Shown: positions 15,528-23,740 of the stretch, one piece after another
Position numbering within the stretch: the first letter of the stretch is position 1
Layout of the letters: the number at the start of each line of letters is the position of its first letter
Assembly: GCF_016429255.1 (NCBI RefSeq)
Contig: NZ_JAELUG010000062.1
Location: 1-39,044 of the forward strand
Source of the DNA: Rhizobium sp. ASV8
GTDB lineage: Bacteria > Pseudomonadota > Alphaproteobacteria > Rhizobiales > Rhizobiaceae
DNA length: 39,044 bases
Direction: 5' to 3'
Notes under the pieces: model-generated
What the model saw: the letters and a program-made list of their open reading frames with translations, nothing else
What the model was told of the DNA's origin: nothing
Databases searched by the model: none
Position numbers and translations under genes: made by a program

Positions 15528-16226
15528 TCAGTTTGTGGGCAGCTCCGAAATACCGCCGTTGCGGCCCGACCAGGCGAGCGGCGCATTGAGGAAAGCCTCG
15601 ACTTCGCCGAGCGTCTTGTCGTCGAACAACTTCTGCTCCTTGGCGACGGCAAGCACATCGCGCCAGGTAGCGAGATGCTGAAGGCGGACCTTTTTATTGG
15701 CAAAGCGCTCCACAGCCTCGGGGAAGATGCCGTAGTAGAACAGCGCCATGCCATGATCGACGATGCCGCCGGCTGCGCGAATGGCATCGACGAAAGTGAA
15801 CATGCTGCCGCCGGCCGTCGTCAGATCCTCGATGACGAGCACGCGCGCGCCGTCTTTCATATCGCCTTCGATCTGGGCATTGCGGCCGTGGCCCTTCGGC
15901 TGCTTGCGCACGTAGATCATCGGCAGGTTCAGTCGCTCAGCCAGGAAGGCGGCGAAGGGGATGCCCGCCGTCTCACCGCCGGCCACGCAGTCGAACTGCT
16001 CGAAGCCGACATTGCGAACGATGGTGCTGGCGGCAAAGTCCATGACCGTCGAGCGGATGCGCGGATAGGAGATCAGCTTGCGGCAATCGATATAGACCGG
16101 GCTCGCCATGCCGGAGGCGAATTTGTAGGGCTTGTCGGCGCTGAAATGGACCGCCTTGATCTCCCAAAGCATCTTTGCCACCAGCTCAGCCATGACGGCG
16201 CGATCGGTAAATGTCATCTGGGTCAT
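15528..16226 (-). CDS. pyrE: orotate phosphoribosyltransferase
   Basis: Type I phosphoribosyltransferase of 232 residues, which joins orotate and PRPP to give OMP in pyrimidine synthesis. The PRPP-binding motif is VLVIEDLTTAGGSM (129-142). Earlier are FASGMASPVYIDCRKLISYP, typical of the alphaproteobacterial PyrE, and VAGGETAGIPFAAFLAERL, then MIYVRKQPKGHGRNAQIEG with the catalytic Lys/His loop. AAGGAGG precedes the ATG. It lies upstream of frk in the same direction. pyrC, the preceding but one pathway step, is about 4 kb away in the same orientation. Confidence 0.95.
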   Translation of the reverse strand: MTQMTFTDRAVMAELVAKMLWEIKAVHFSADKPYKFASGMASPVYIDCRKLISYPRIRSTVMDFAASTIVRNVGFEQFDCVAGGETAGIPFAAFLAERLNLPMIYVRKQPKGHGRNAQIEGDMKDGARVLVIEDLTTAGGSMFTFVDAIRAAGGIVDHGMALFYYGIFPEAVERFANKKVRLQHLATWRDVLAVAKEQKLFDDKTLGEVEAFLNAPLAWSGRNGGISELPTN

Positions 16227-16351
16227 GCGGGGCCTCCTTCGCAGCGCTAATGTTCCAGCGGCAATAGCAGCAAGCGGCCCGGGTTTCCAGACGAATAGAC
16301 GCTTTTGCTAACATCCGGCAGCGTCCTGTTGATGCCTGCAGCCCGGCAGCC

Positions 16352-17002
16352 TTATCGATCAATGCCGAGGTCGGCGGGGAGCATGGCCTTGAACAGCGCG
16401 ATCACCTTGTCGCCCTCCTCTCTTTCGATCGAGATCGCATAGCGGACGGCGGCGGCAACCAGCTGCATCGTCAGGCGGGCGGTCCTTGCCAGCTCGGAGT
16501 GGTCACGCTCCGGCCAGAGACGTTCGAGAACCGTCAGGAAGGCCTGAGAATGCCATTCCATATCCTCGGCATCGACCTGTTGTAGCAACTTGTCGGCATG
16601 GGTGGCGTGCCAGATGTCGCGCATGACGGGCTCATCGAGAAACATTGCATAATATCCATCGACGATTCGACCCAGCGCGCCCTGGAGCTGGTCGCGGCTC
16701 TTGATCGCCACCAGCTCATCCTCGACGCATTGCCGACCCTGGTCATTATAGCGTTCGGCCAGTACGCGGATGATCGCCGTCTTGTCCGGGAAATATTGAT
16801 AAAGCGAGCCGAAGGATACTCCCGCCTTTTCAACGATCTCGCCCATACGCAGCGCATCGCTGCCGTTCTTCACGATCAATTCCGACGCCACCGAAAGAAT
16901 CAAATCCACGCGTTCTCGGCCACGTTGCTGGCTGGGTACGCGCCTCGGCGTGCCCGCCGCCTCCTTGCTGCGCCTGCGTCTCGCGATCGGTTCCTGTGTC
17001 AT
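16352..17002 (-). CDS. TetR-family transcriptional regulator
   Basis: Regulator of 216 residues. After a basic leader (IARRRRSKEAAGTPRRVPSQ) comes the TetR HTH, about residues 28-75: RGRERVDLILSVASELI, then GEIVEKAGVSFGSLYQYFPD, a classic recognition helix. The C-terminal ligand domain (80-216) is helical and not assignable to a ligand. It is divergent from an NmrA-like/DUF1772 gene pair, with 99 bp between that hold two copies of TTTATCACATTT, so it most likely represses both itself and that pair. AGGGA lies upstream of the ATG. Confidence 0.9.
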   Translation of the reverse strand: MTQEPIARRRRSKEAAGTPRRVPSQQRGRERVDLILSVASELIVKNGSDALRMGEIVEKAGVSFGSLYQYFPDKTAIIRVLAERYNDQGRQCVEDELVAIKSRDQLQGALGRIVDGYYAMFLDEPVMRDIWHATHADKLLQQVDAEDMEWHSQAFLTVLERLWPERDHSELARTARLTMQLVAAAVRYAISIEREEGDKVIALFKAMLPADLGIDR

Positions 17003-17044
17003 GTCATTCCCTGTCTGTGGCCGTTGACAAGCAATATAAGAGAG

Positions 17045-17082
17045 TTTATCACATTTCGCAAATGAGAGAATTTATCACATTT
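17045..17082. promoter_or_regulatory. TetR operator candidate with repeated TTTATCACATTT
   Basis: TTTATCACATTT occurs at 17045-17056 and 17071-17082. Between them AAATGAGAGA forms, with the first copy, an imperfect inverted repeat centred on CGC at 17057-17059 (8 of 10 pairs). It lies between the TetR gene and its divergent neighbour, immediately before the Shine-Dalgarno GGAGGAG. Confidence 0.6.
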
Positions 17083-17101
17083 TATCCTGGAGGAGTTTGA
17101 A

Positions 17102-17932
17102 ATGCAGAACTCGACTGTTGCCATCATCGGCGGATTGGGAAAGACCGGCAGCCGCGTCGCAGAGCGGCTTGAGGCCCGCGGCATTACGGTTCGCGCCGCT
17201 TCCCGCTCGACGACACCCAGCTTCGATTGGCAGGACCGCAACACCTGGCATCAGGCGCTGGAAGGTGTTTCCGCCGCCTATGTCACATTCCAGCCGGACC
17301 TCGCCGTCGCTTGGGCAGCGGAAGCGATTGCTGCCTTTGCCGCGGCGGCCATCGACGCCGGTGTGAAGCATATCGTCCTGCTTTCCGGCCGCGGCGAGGA
17401 TGGGGCCGTTCTGAGCGAGGCAAGATTGAAGGCAGCTGGCGTGGACTACACCGTGCTGCGCGCCAGCTGGTTCAACCAGAATTTCAGCGAGGGCGCCTTT
17501 ATCGACGGCATTCTCCACGGGAAACTCGCCTTGCCGGCCGGCGATGTACCGGAACCTTTCGTCGATGCCGATGATCTTGCCGATGCGGCCGTCGAATGCC
17601 TTACCAATCCGCGCCACCGCAACCAGACGTACGAGATGACCGGCCCCCGCGCCCTGACATTTCGCCAGGCGGTTGCCGAAATCGCCTTGGCATCGGGCAG
17701 ACATATCGGCTACGAAACGATCCCCATCGATGCCTTCATTACCGAAATGACTGCTTACGGCCTGCCGCAAGAGGCTACCGATCTCCTGCATGAACTGTTC
17801 ACGCAGGTCCTCGATGGCCGCAACTCGCCCGTCAAGGACGGCATCAGCCAGATCCTCGGCAGGCCGGCAAAAGACTTTTCCGACTATGCCAATCAAACCG
17901 CCGCAACCGGCATCTGGAGTATCCGGTCATGA
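17102..17932 (+). CDS. NmrA-like NAD(P)-binding protein
   Basis: Atypical short-chain dehydrogenase of 276 residues. The Rossmann motif is VAIIGGLGKTGSRVAERL (glycine-rich loop at 10-17), followed by ITVRAASRSTTPSFDW. The middle contains KHIVLLSGRGEDGAVLSEAR and VDYTVLRASWFNQNFSEGAF, the latter characteristic of the NmrA/NAD(P)H-azoreductase-like group. The usual SDR Tyr-x-x-x-Lys is not evident, so it may sense NAD(P) or act as a quinone or azo reductase. GGAGGAG precedes the ATG. Its stop overlaps the next start (ATGA), and it is divergent from the TetR regulator that probably represses it. Confidence 0.85.
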   Translation: MQNSTVAIIGGLGKTGSRVAERLEARGITVRAASRSTTPSFDWQDRNTWHQALEGVSAAYVTFQPDLAVAWAAEAIAAFAAAAIDAGVKHIVLLSGRGEDGAVLSEARLKAAGVDYTVLRASWFNQNFSEGAFIDGILHGKLALPAGDVPEPFVDADDLADAAVECLTNPRHRNQTYEMTGPRALTFRQAVAEIALASGRHIGYETIPIDAFITEMTAYGLPQEATDLLHELFTQVLDGRNSPVKDGISQILGRPAKDFSDYANQTAATGIWSIRS

Positions 17933-18408
17933 CTTTCCCGATTACTTATATCGCGCTTATCATTGCAGCACTTAGCAGCGGCCTGCTCGCGGGCGTCTAT
18001 TTCGCCTTCTCGACCTTCGTCATGCAGTCGTTCGCTCGCCTCCCCGTCGACCAGGGGATTGCCGCCATGCAATCGATCAACATCACGATCGTGCGTTCGC
18101 CCTTCATTGCAGTGTTCATGCTGGCGGCGGCGCTGTCGCTTTTCATCGCTGTCATGGCCATTCTCAACTGGCGGGGCGGCGCGAGCGTGATGATGCTGAC
18201 GGGCGCTGCGCTCTATATCGTCGCAAGCTTCCTTTCGACGATCGTGTTCAACGTGCCGCTCAACGATGCGCTTGCCAAGGTCGATGGTCATACCGCCGAA
18301 GCGGCACAGCTATGGTCGACCTATCTGAGCGATTGGGTTCAGTGGAACCACGTCCGCACGGTCGCATCTCTGCTGGCCGCCTGTGCGTTTGTAAAAGCTC
18401 TGTTCTAA
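17929..18408 (+). CDS. DUF1772 (anthrone oxygenase-like) membrane protein
   Basis: Integral membrane protein of 159 residues with four predicted segments: ITYIALIIAALSSGLLAGVY, FIAVFMLAAALSLFIAVMAI, VMMLTGAALYIVASFLSTIV, and a C-terminal one around VRTVASLLAACAFVKALF. The conserved DUF1772 pieces are AGVYFAFSTFVMQSF, FNVPLNDAL and WNHVRT. The family includes fungal anthrone oxygenases, but bacterial members have no settled function. It is translationally coupled to the NmrA-like gene, so the two probably act on one substrate, likely a quinone or aromatic compound. Confidence 0.85.
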   Translation: MTFPITYIALIIAALSSGLLAGVYFAFSTFVMQSFARLPVDQGIAAMQSINITIVRSPFIAVFMLAAALSLFIAVMAILNWRGGASVMMLTGAALYIVASFLSTIVFNVPLNDALAKVDGHTAEAAQLWSTYLSDWVQWNHVRTVASLLAACAFVKALF

Positions 18409-18450
18409 ACAGGCCGGAAGAAAGCCATTTGGCCTGACGGACCTGGACGG

Positions 18451-18560
18451 CTAAAGCGCGCCGCGGTCTCTAAGATTCGCTTCATGCGCTTTAGCTCTTT
18501 GATTTCGCGCATGTCGTAGCCGCAAAAACCGCTGCACACTTTTGCGCGACATGCTCTAGA
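18451..18560. repeat. rhizobial intergenic mosaic-type repeat
   Basis: This 110-bp element has two nested palindromes. CTAAAGCGC (18451-18459) pairs with GCGCTTTAG (18486-18494), and GCATGTCG (18509-18516) pairs with CGACATGC (18547-18554). It closely resembles the abundant RIME-like repeats of Rhizobium genomes. The stop codon of the diguanylate cyclase gene (TAG, 18556-18558 on the minus strand) lies inside its right edge, so the repeat is directly at the gene end and may act as a transcription or mRNA-stability boundary. Confidence 0.75.
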
Positions 18561-19710
18561 CAGCGTGCAGATAGGCCGCGACCTCGACACGGTTGCGGCC
18601 ATTTCTTTTTGCTTCGTAGAGCGCCTTGTCGGCGGCGCGGAGAACGTCGTCGAAATCTATGCCCTTGACGGTGCCGGTCGCAACACCCGCGCTGACGGTG
18701 CAGCTCACGGCTTGGTCGTCGACCTCGATCGATCGCGCGGCAAAAGCGTCCCGCACCCGTTCGGCAACCTGCTCGGCCCGGCCGGGCAAGGTATTGTCGA
18801 GCACCAGGGCAAATTCTTCGCCACCGAGGCGCGCGACCGTATCCGAGGGGCGCAACCCCGCCGACAATTCCTGACCGAAAAGCTTGAGCACGAGATCACC
18901 GGCCGCATGGCCATGCTGGTCGTTGATCGCCTTGAAACGATCGATGTCGAAGACGATGACGGCCATGGATGGGCCAAACGTGCGCCGACCATAGAGATCG
19001 AAGAGTGCGCGACGATTGAGCAATCCTGTCAGGGAATCGGTGATTGCCTCCTGACGATGCAATGCCGCCTGGCGCCATTGATGCAAGGCAAGCGAGAGCG
19101 CGCCGATACCCGTCATGCCGGCGATGCAAACGGCGAGGCTGAAATCCTCCGCCCAGTTGTCAGGTGCATGACCGAGCACAAGTTTGCCATCCGCGATGAG
19201 CACCGCGGCACAAAGGCCAAAGGAAATTGCGGTCAAAGTATAGAGCGCAGTAATGCCGTAAAGCGGCGTCGGCGCCTCATGCCGGCTCATCCAGTATTCA
19301 CGCGCCGTCAGCAGCAGCAACATGCCGATCACGAGGTTATCGCCGATGAAAGCCAAGCCATCATAACCGGCGAGCATTGGCCCAATGGACGCCGTCATAC
19401 CGGTCAGACAACCAGCCAGGAACCGCCACGCGGAAAGCCGTCGCGTGCGAAACTGGTAGCCGGCTACCCAGATCGTCGAGAAGCCTATGAAAAACAGGAC
19501 AAATGTCAGGATGGCAAAGATCGGATGAGGCTTGTCGACGTAGTGCCCGTAAATGAAAATACCGCCGACCAGCGGCACCAGGCCGGCAGAACACGTCAAC
19601 AGAAAGGTATCGGGCCGGCGAGAAAACCAGCTTCCCACCAATGTCACCGCAAGGCAGGACGCGGAGACGCCAAGAGCGAGAAGAAGTGAGTTATAATCAA
19701 CCAGCATCAT
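18556..19710 (-). CDS. membrane-anchored diguanylate cyclase (GGDEF)
   Basis: The 384-residue protein has a membrane region of about seven hydrophobic segments in residues 5-215 (e.g. LLLALGVSASCLAVTLVGSW and IFAILTFVLFFIGFSTIWVA) and a GGDEF domain from about 222 to the end. The domain begins with DSLTGLLNRRALFD. The active site is RLGGEEFALVL, with the metal-binding FDIDRFKAINDQHGH. The inhibitory I-site RPSD lies five residues before GGEEF, so both catalysis and feedback inhibition by c-di-GMP look intact. No EAL domain is present. It would make c-di-GMP from GTP, controlling motility and exopolysaccharide. The sensory input of the membrane part is unknown. Upstream is an AT-rich region. 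Confidence 0.93.
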   Translation of the reverse strand: MMLVDYNSLLLALGVSASCLAVTLVGSWFSRRPDTFLLTCSAGLVPLVGGIFIYGHYVDKPHPIFAILTFVLFFIGFSTIWVAGYQFRTRRLSAWRFLAGCLTGMTASIGPMLAGYDGLAFIGDNLVIGMLLLLTAREYWMSRHEAPTPLYGITALYTLTAISFGLCAAVLIADGKLVLGHAPDNWAEDFSLAVCIAGMTGIGALSLALHQWRQAALHRQEAITDSLTGLLNRRALFDLYGRRTFGPSMAVIVFDIDRFKAINDQHGHAAGDLVLKLFGQELSAGLRPSDTVARLGGEEFALVLDNTLPGRAEQVAERVRDAFAARSIEVDDQAVSCTVSAGVATGTVKGIDFDDVLRAADKALYEAKRNGRNRVEVAAYLHAV

Positions 19711-19906
19711 GCTCTTTCAACGGTTTCATCATGACCGTAGGGGATCGATGCCACGCTAGTCCTCAAGGGGTATCAAATTGGTTACGGCAATTAATAAAGA
19801 AAATACATTTCAGCAAAATATACGTGTCATTTAACGGCAAAACACGAATACTTTACCGCCAATACTGGACAAAATTCATCAATACTTATATTAGCAAGTA
19901 CTTAAT
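19711..19906. promoter_or_regulatory. AT-rich region before the diguanylate cyclase gene
   Basis: The stretch from about 19775 to 19905 is strongly AT-rich compared with its surroundings (many runs such as AATTAATAAAGAAAATA). It contains the inverted pair TACTT...AAGTA near 19885. It lies upstream of the diguanylate cyclase gene and downstream of pyrC. I see no coding potential; the 89-codon plus frame there has no family resemblance. Confidence 0.4.
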
Positions 19907-20947
19907 TTAAGATTCGACATCCCAATGCAACGGGAACATGGGGTCAAAAACGGTAACCGGCCCGGCTCCCGTCTCGATCTTCGCCGGAAATGTCACAGCG
20001 TCGGACCGGCGCACCAGAGTGATGCTGTCGTCATTGACAGGCAGCCCGTACCAGGCTGGACCGTTCAGCGATGCAAAGGCTTCGAGCCTGTCGAGTGCGC
20101 CCTCTTCCTCGAAGACATGCGCCAGGCAGCTCATGGTATTGATCGAAGTATAGATGCCGGCGCAGCCGCAGGCGCATTCTTTCAGGGGATCGACATGCGG
20201 AGCGGAATCCGTGCCGAGGAAAAAACGGGCGTCGCCGCTGGTTGCAGCTGCCCGGAGCGCCAGACGATGGCTTTCGCGCTTGGCGACGGGCAGGCAATAG
20301 TAGTGCGGGCGAATGCCGCCGACGAGGATGGCATTGCGGTTGATGATCAGGTGGTGCGTCGTGATCGAACCGGCGAGATTTGCCTTTGCCGACTTGATGT
20401 AGTTCACCCCGTCTGACGTCGTTACGTGCTCCATCGTCACCTTCAGTTCCGGCAGGCGCTGGCGCAAGGGATCGAGCACGGTTTCGATGAACACGGCTTC
20501 GCGATCGAAAATATCGACTTCCGGCGTCGTGACCTCACCATGGACGCAGAGCGGCAGGCCGACCTTGGCCATGCGTTCCAGCACCGGCATGGCCTTGTTG
20601 AGATCGCGCACGCCACCGTGCGAATTGGTCGTCGCACCCGCCGGATAGAGCTTGAGGGCAGTAATCAGCCCGCTTTTCTTGCCTTCCTCGACATCGTCGG
20701 GATCGGTATGCTCGGTGAGATAGAGCGTCATCAGCGGCTGGAACCGGTCGCCTGATGGCAGCGCCTTCATGATCCGTTCGCGATAGGCTGTCGCATCAGC
20801 CGTCGTTACCACCGGGGGCACGAGGTTGGGCATGATGATGGCGCGGGCAAAATGCCTGGAGGTATCACCGATCACGCCTTCCAGCATGGCGCCGTCACGC
20901 AAGTGCAGATGCCAGTCGTCAGGACGGCGGATGATGAGCTTTTGCAT
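19907..20947 (-). CDS. pyrC: dihydroorotase
   Basis: Class II dihydroorotase of 346 residues, closing N-carbamoyl-aspartate to dihydroorotate. The zinc-binding start is RRPDDWHLHLRDGAML (His13 and His15). The carbamylated-lysine segment is ITALKLYPAGATTNS, later ligands are in LCVHGEV and ITTHHLIIN, and the catalytic Asp is in FFLGTDSAPH. Length matches E. coli PyrC. The frame is open upstream to 21055 but relatives start at MQKLIIRRP, and AGAGGT lies before the ATG at 20947. It follows frcK in the same direction with 142 bp between, so it may be read partly from the frc operon or from its own promoter. Confidence 0.95.
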   Translation of the reverse strand: MQKLIIRRPDDWHLHLRDGAMLEGVIGDTSRHFARAIIMPNLVPPVVTTADATAYRERIMKALPSGDRFQPLMTLYLTEHTDPDDVEEGKKSGLITALKLYPAGATTNSHGGVRDLNKAMPVLERMAKVGLPLCVHGEVTTPEVDIFDREAVFIETVLDPLRQRLPELKVTMEHVTTSDGVNYIKSAKANLAGSITTHHLIINRNAILVGGIRPHYYCLPVAKRESHRLALRAAATSGDARFFLGTDSAPHVDPLKECACGCAGIYTSINTMSCLAHVFEEEGALDRLEAFASLNGPAWYGLPVNDDSITLVRRSDAVTFPAKIETGAGPVTVFDPMFPLHWDVES

Positions 20948-21089
20948 GGGCGCGACCTCTGGAAATATTGGCATGAACCCGCCCGGAACGGCTTCGCCGA
21001 CTTCGGGATCATGCCTGATGATATCGCGCTTCGATAGCACCAACCAGCATCGCAAAACAATCCGCGACGGCAGTTAAATGATCGTGAGG

Positions 21090-21722
21090 TCAGTCCTGAA
21101 CGATATCGATGGTGACGTCTGCCGGGCGGCGATTTTCGAGAATCAGCCGGCCGTTCGGCAAGTCGTTGCCGTAAACCTTGGCACCGGCCGCTTCCTCGTC
21201 GAGGTCATAGCCCCGCCAGCGTGCCCAGAGCCGCTCTTCGAGCACTTCCATCGGCGGTGCGAGCATGATCGAAAAGTCGAACATGCCTTCCAGCTCAGCC
21301 CACTTCCCCTGGCTGAACAGCAGGTAGTTGCCCTCGATCACAATGAAACGGTGTTCGGGGGACACGATGCGGGCGGATGCGATGGCAAGCTCGCGCGAGC
21401 GGTCGAAGACCGGCACCAGCACTTCCTGATCGGCTGCGCGCACGGCTTTGACGATGTCGAGGAAAGCGCGCACATCGAAACTATCAGGCACGCCCTTGCG
21501 CTTCAGAAGGCCCTTTTCGATGAGGACGGCGTTATCCATATGGAAACCGTCCATCGGGAGAACCTCGGCGCTTTCACCTTTGGCGTGCAATGCCTTGACG
21601 ACATTGTCTGCCAGCGTCGATTTGCCGGCGCCCGGTGGACCGGCGATCGCCACCAGGAATCGTTTTACCTTGCCGGCCCGGGCAACGATCTGGCCGGCAA
21701 CATCGTCGAGCGCGACACTCAT
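21090..21722 (-). CDS. frcK: FrcK-type kinase (uridine kinase/pantothenate kinase-like P-loop protein)
   Basis: P-loop kinase of 210 residues. Walker A is GPPGAGKST (28-36). PMDGFHMDNAVL is the substrate-binding segment shared with uridine and pantothenate kinases, and VIEGNYLLF is the Walker B-like strand. It is the last gene of the frcBCAK-type operon and its ATG overlaps the frcA stop (ATGA). In S. meliloti the equivalent frcK is co-transcribed with the transporter; its substrate is not firmly established. It resembles nucleoside and pantothenate kinases more than sugar kinases, and the true fructokinase of the pathway is more likely frk at 14524. Confidence 0.88.
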   Translation of the reverse strand: MSVALDDVAGQIVARAGKVKRFLVAIAGPPGAGKSTLADNVVKALHAKGESAEVLPMDGFHMDNAVLIEKGLLKRKGVPDSFDVRAFLDIVKAVRAADQEVLVPVFDRSRELAIASARIVSPEHRFIVIEGNYLLFSQGKWAELEGMFDFSIMLAPPMEVLEERLWARWRGYDLDEEAAGAKVYGNDLPNGRLILENRRPADVTIDIVQD

Positions 21723-22507
21723 GCGGCGACATTCTCCACCGGCGCCGCCTTGGCACCGGTCATGAAGGCGACGGCGTCGGACATGGAATAATCCTTGGGA
21801 TTGATGACGGTCAGGCGTCGTCCAAGGCGATGGATGTGGATGCGGTCCGCCACCTCGAAGACGTGCGGCATATTGTGCGAGATCAGGACGATCGGCAAGC
21901 CGCGCGCACGCACATCAAGGATGAGTTCGAGAACCTTGCGGCTTTCCTTCACGCCGAGGGCGGCCGTCGGTTCGTCCATGATGACGACCTTGGAGCCGAA
22001 GGCTGCGGCACGCGCCACGGCCACACCCTGACGCTGGCCGCCGGAGAGCGTTTCCACCGCCTGATTGATGTTCTGGATCGTCATCAGACCGAGTTCGGAG
22101 AGCTTGTCGCGGGCGCGCTTTTCCATCGCGGGCCGATCGAGCATGCGGAACACGGAGCCGAGGATGCCGGGTTTGCGGACTTCGCGGCCGAGGAACATGT
22201 TGTCGGCGATCGAAAGTGCCGGCGACAACGCCAGGTTCTGATAGACGGTCTCGATGCCGGCTTCGCGCGCTTCCATCGGCGAGCGGAACTGGACGGTCTT
22301 GCCCTCCAGCTTGATCTCGCCCTCGTCGGGAATGACCGCACCGGAAATCGCTTTGATCAGCGAGGATTTTCCGGCGCCGTTATCGCCGATCACGGCAAGG
22401 ATTTCGCCGGGGTAGAGATCGAAATCCGCATTGTCGAGGGCGGTCACGCGGCCATAGCGCTTGACAAGACCGCGGGCGGTGAGAATGGGTTCGACGGTCG
22501 TGGTCAT
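21719..22507 (-). CDS. frcA: fructose ABC transporter ATP-binding protein
   Basis: Sugar ABC ATPase of 262 residues with one nucleotide-binding domain, unlike the double-domain RbsA/XylG type. Walker A is GDNGAGKSS (41-49), the signature is LSGGQRQGVAVARA (from 153), Walker B is VVIMDEPTAAL (from 173) and the H-loop is VLISHNMPHV. The frame opens earlier, at 22582, but the ATG at 22507 overlaps the frcC stop (ATGA) and gives the expected N-terminus MTTTVEPILTARGL. It probably works as a homodimer with FrcC. Substrates reported for the S. meliloti system are fructose, mannose and ribose. Confidence 0.93.
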   Translation of the reverse strand: MTTTVEPILTARGLVKRYGRVTALDNADFDLYPGEILAVIGDNGAGKSSLIKAISGAVIPDEGEIKLEGKTVQFRSPMEAREAGIETVYQNLALSPALSIADNMFLGREVRKPGILGSVFRMLDRPAMEKRARDKLSELGLMTIQNINQAVETLSGGQRQGVAVARAAAFGSKVVIMDEPTAALGVKESRKVLELILDVRARGLPIVLISHNMPHVFEVADRIHIHRLGRRLTVINPKDYSMSDAVAFMTGAKAAPVENVAA

Positions 22508-23568
22508 GCCGATACCTTTCTGATCCATTGATCGATCGCGACGGCGCCGATGATGAGAACGCCGGTCAGAAGCACCTTCCACTGCGGATCCGCTCCAAGC
22601 ATATTGAGACCCATGGAGACGACACCGACGATCATGGCGCCGAAGAGTGTGCCGAGGATCGAGCCGCGGCCGCCGAAAAGCGAGATGCCGCCGATCACGG
22701 TTGCGGTAATTGCCTGGAGATTGAAATCCGTCACAGCGGAAGATGGCGAGACCGAGCCGTTGCGGCCGATGGAGACCCAGGCAGCCAAGCCTGCGATCAG
22801 CCCCGACACGCCATAGACGGCGAGAAGCACCTTCTTCGTCTGGATACCGGCGAGTTTCGCCGCTTCCGGATCGTCGCCGACAGCGTAGACATGCCTGCCC
22901 CAGGCGGTGTGGTTGAGCACGTACCAGAGGCCGATGACCAGAAGCACCATGGCAACGACGCCGAGGGTGAGTACGGCGCCGCCAACGCGGAAGCTCATGG
23001 CGAACAGATGCAGGAGCGGCGCCTTTTCATCGACATCGGTGTCGCGAATGGTTTCGTTGGCGGAATAGATGAAGTTCGTCGCCATGACGATATTCCACGT
23101 GCCAAGCGTCACGATAAACGGCGGCAGCTTCATGTTGGCGACGAGGAAGCCATTGAGCAATCCGCAGAGGCCGCCCACGATCAGGCCGGCCACGACAGCA
23201 ATGGGCGTCGGAAGGCCGTATGTCACGGCGACATTGCCCATGACGACCGAGGAAATGACCATGATGACGCCGATCGAAAGATCGATGCCGGCGGTCAGAA
23301 TCACCAGCGTTTGCGCCGCGCCGAGAATACCGACGATGGCGATCTGCTGCAGGATGAGCGTCAGCGTATAGGCGGAAAAGAACTTTCCGCCTATGGCGAT
23401 GCCGAAGATCACGATCGCCAGCACCAACACGATCAGTGGCACCGCCGCCGGCGTCGAGTGCAGAAAATGCTGCACGCGCTTCAAAAGGGAGACTTTGTTA
23501 TCCTCGAACGAAGCGACCTTCTTGTCGCTGCCGTCGAGAACACGTTCGAATTCTTGTGCTCCGGACAT
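22504..23568 (-). CDS. frcC: fructose ABC transporter permease
   Basis: Permease of 354 residues of the RbsC/branched-chain type. After a charged N-terminus of about 35 residues, some 8-10 membrane segments follow (e.g. PLIVLVLAIVIFGIAIGG, TLVILTAGIDLSIGVIMVIS, IAVVAGLIVGGLCGLLNGFL). TAGIDLSIG and AITATVIGGISLFGGRGSI are hallmark motifs of this family. Gene order frcB-frcC-frcA-frcK and coupling to frcA support the name. The 172-bp gap to frcB contains a strong hairpin. A Shine-Dalgarno GGAGGAACAA lies before the ATG. Confidence 0.93.
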   Translation of the reverse strand: MSGAQEFERVLDGSDKKVASFEDNKVSLLKRVQHFLHSTPAAVPLIVLVLAIVIFGIAIGGKFFSAYTLTLILQQIAIVGILGAAQTLVILTAGIDLSIGVIMVISSVVMGNVAVTYGLPTPIAVVAGLIVGGLCGLLNGFLVANMKLPPFIVTLGTWNIVMATNFIYSANETIRDTDVDEKAPLLHLFAMSFRVGGAVLTLGVVAMVLLVIGLWYVLNHTAWGRHVYAVGDDPEAAKLAGIQTKKVLLAVYGVSGLIAGLAAWVSIGRNGSVSPSSAVTDFNLQAITATVIGGISLFGGRGSILGTLFGAMIVGVVSMGLNMLGADPQWKVLLTGVLIIGAVAIDQWIRKVSA

Positions 23569-23677
23569 TTTGTTCCTCCGCCACCGCGCCGGACGCGCGG
23601 AAACCGCCGGCTGTTGGAGCCAGCCAGGATCTAGACCCGACCGACATGGCTGTTGCGACTATCTGCTCCCTTTGTGA

Positions 23678-23710
23678 AGAGCCGCGCCAGCAGGCGCATG
23701 ACGCGGCTCT
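23678..23710 (-). terminator. intercistronic hairpin between frcB and frcC
   Basis: Stem AGAGCCGCG/CGCGGCTCT, with a further inner pairing around CGCC/GGCG, lies 31 bp after the frcB stop. No U-run follows. Such hairpins behind binding-protein genes usually stabilise the upstream mRNA and lower permease expression; partial termination is possible. Confidence 0.6.
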
Positions 23711-23740
23711 CCAAGGGACTATATCACATGTGTGAGGGGC

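Noticed and set aside
14317..15681. Long open frame on the plus strand opposite frk and pgi
   Set aside because: It overlaps the 3' end of pgi and is antisense to all of frk, both with clear family motifs. The product is Arg/Asp-rich with no family resemblance, as expected of a GC-rich shadow frame.
18451..18560. Possible sRNA gene at the nested palindromes
   Set aside because: The sequence has the form of a dispersed rhizobial repeat and has no promoter or U-run.
18565..19689. 374-codon plus-strand frame opposite the diguanylate cyclase gene
   Set aside because: It is antisense to an intact GGDEF gene and its product lacks domains.
22528..23634. 368-codon plus-strand frame opposite frcC
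   Set aside because: The translation is rich in Asp, His and Arg, a typical mirror of a membrane protein gene; frcC itself has clear permease motifs.
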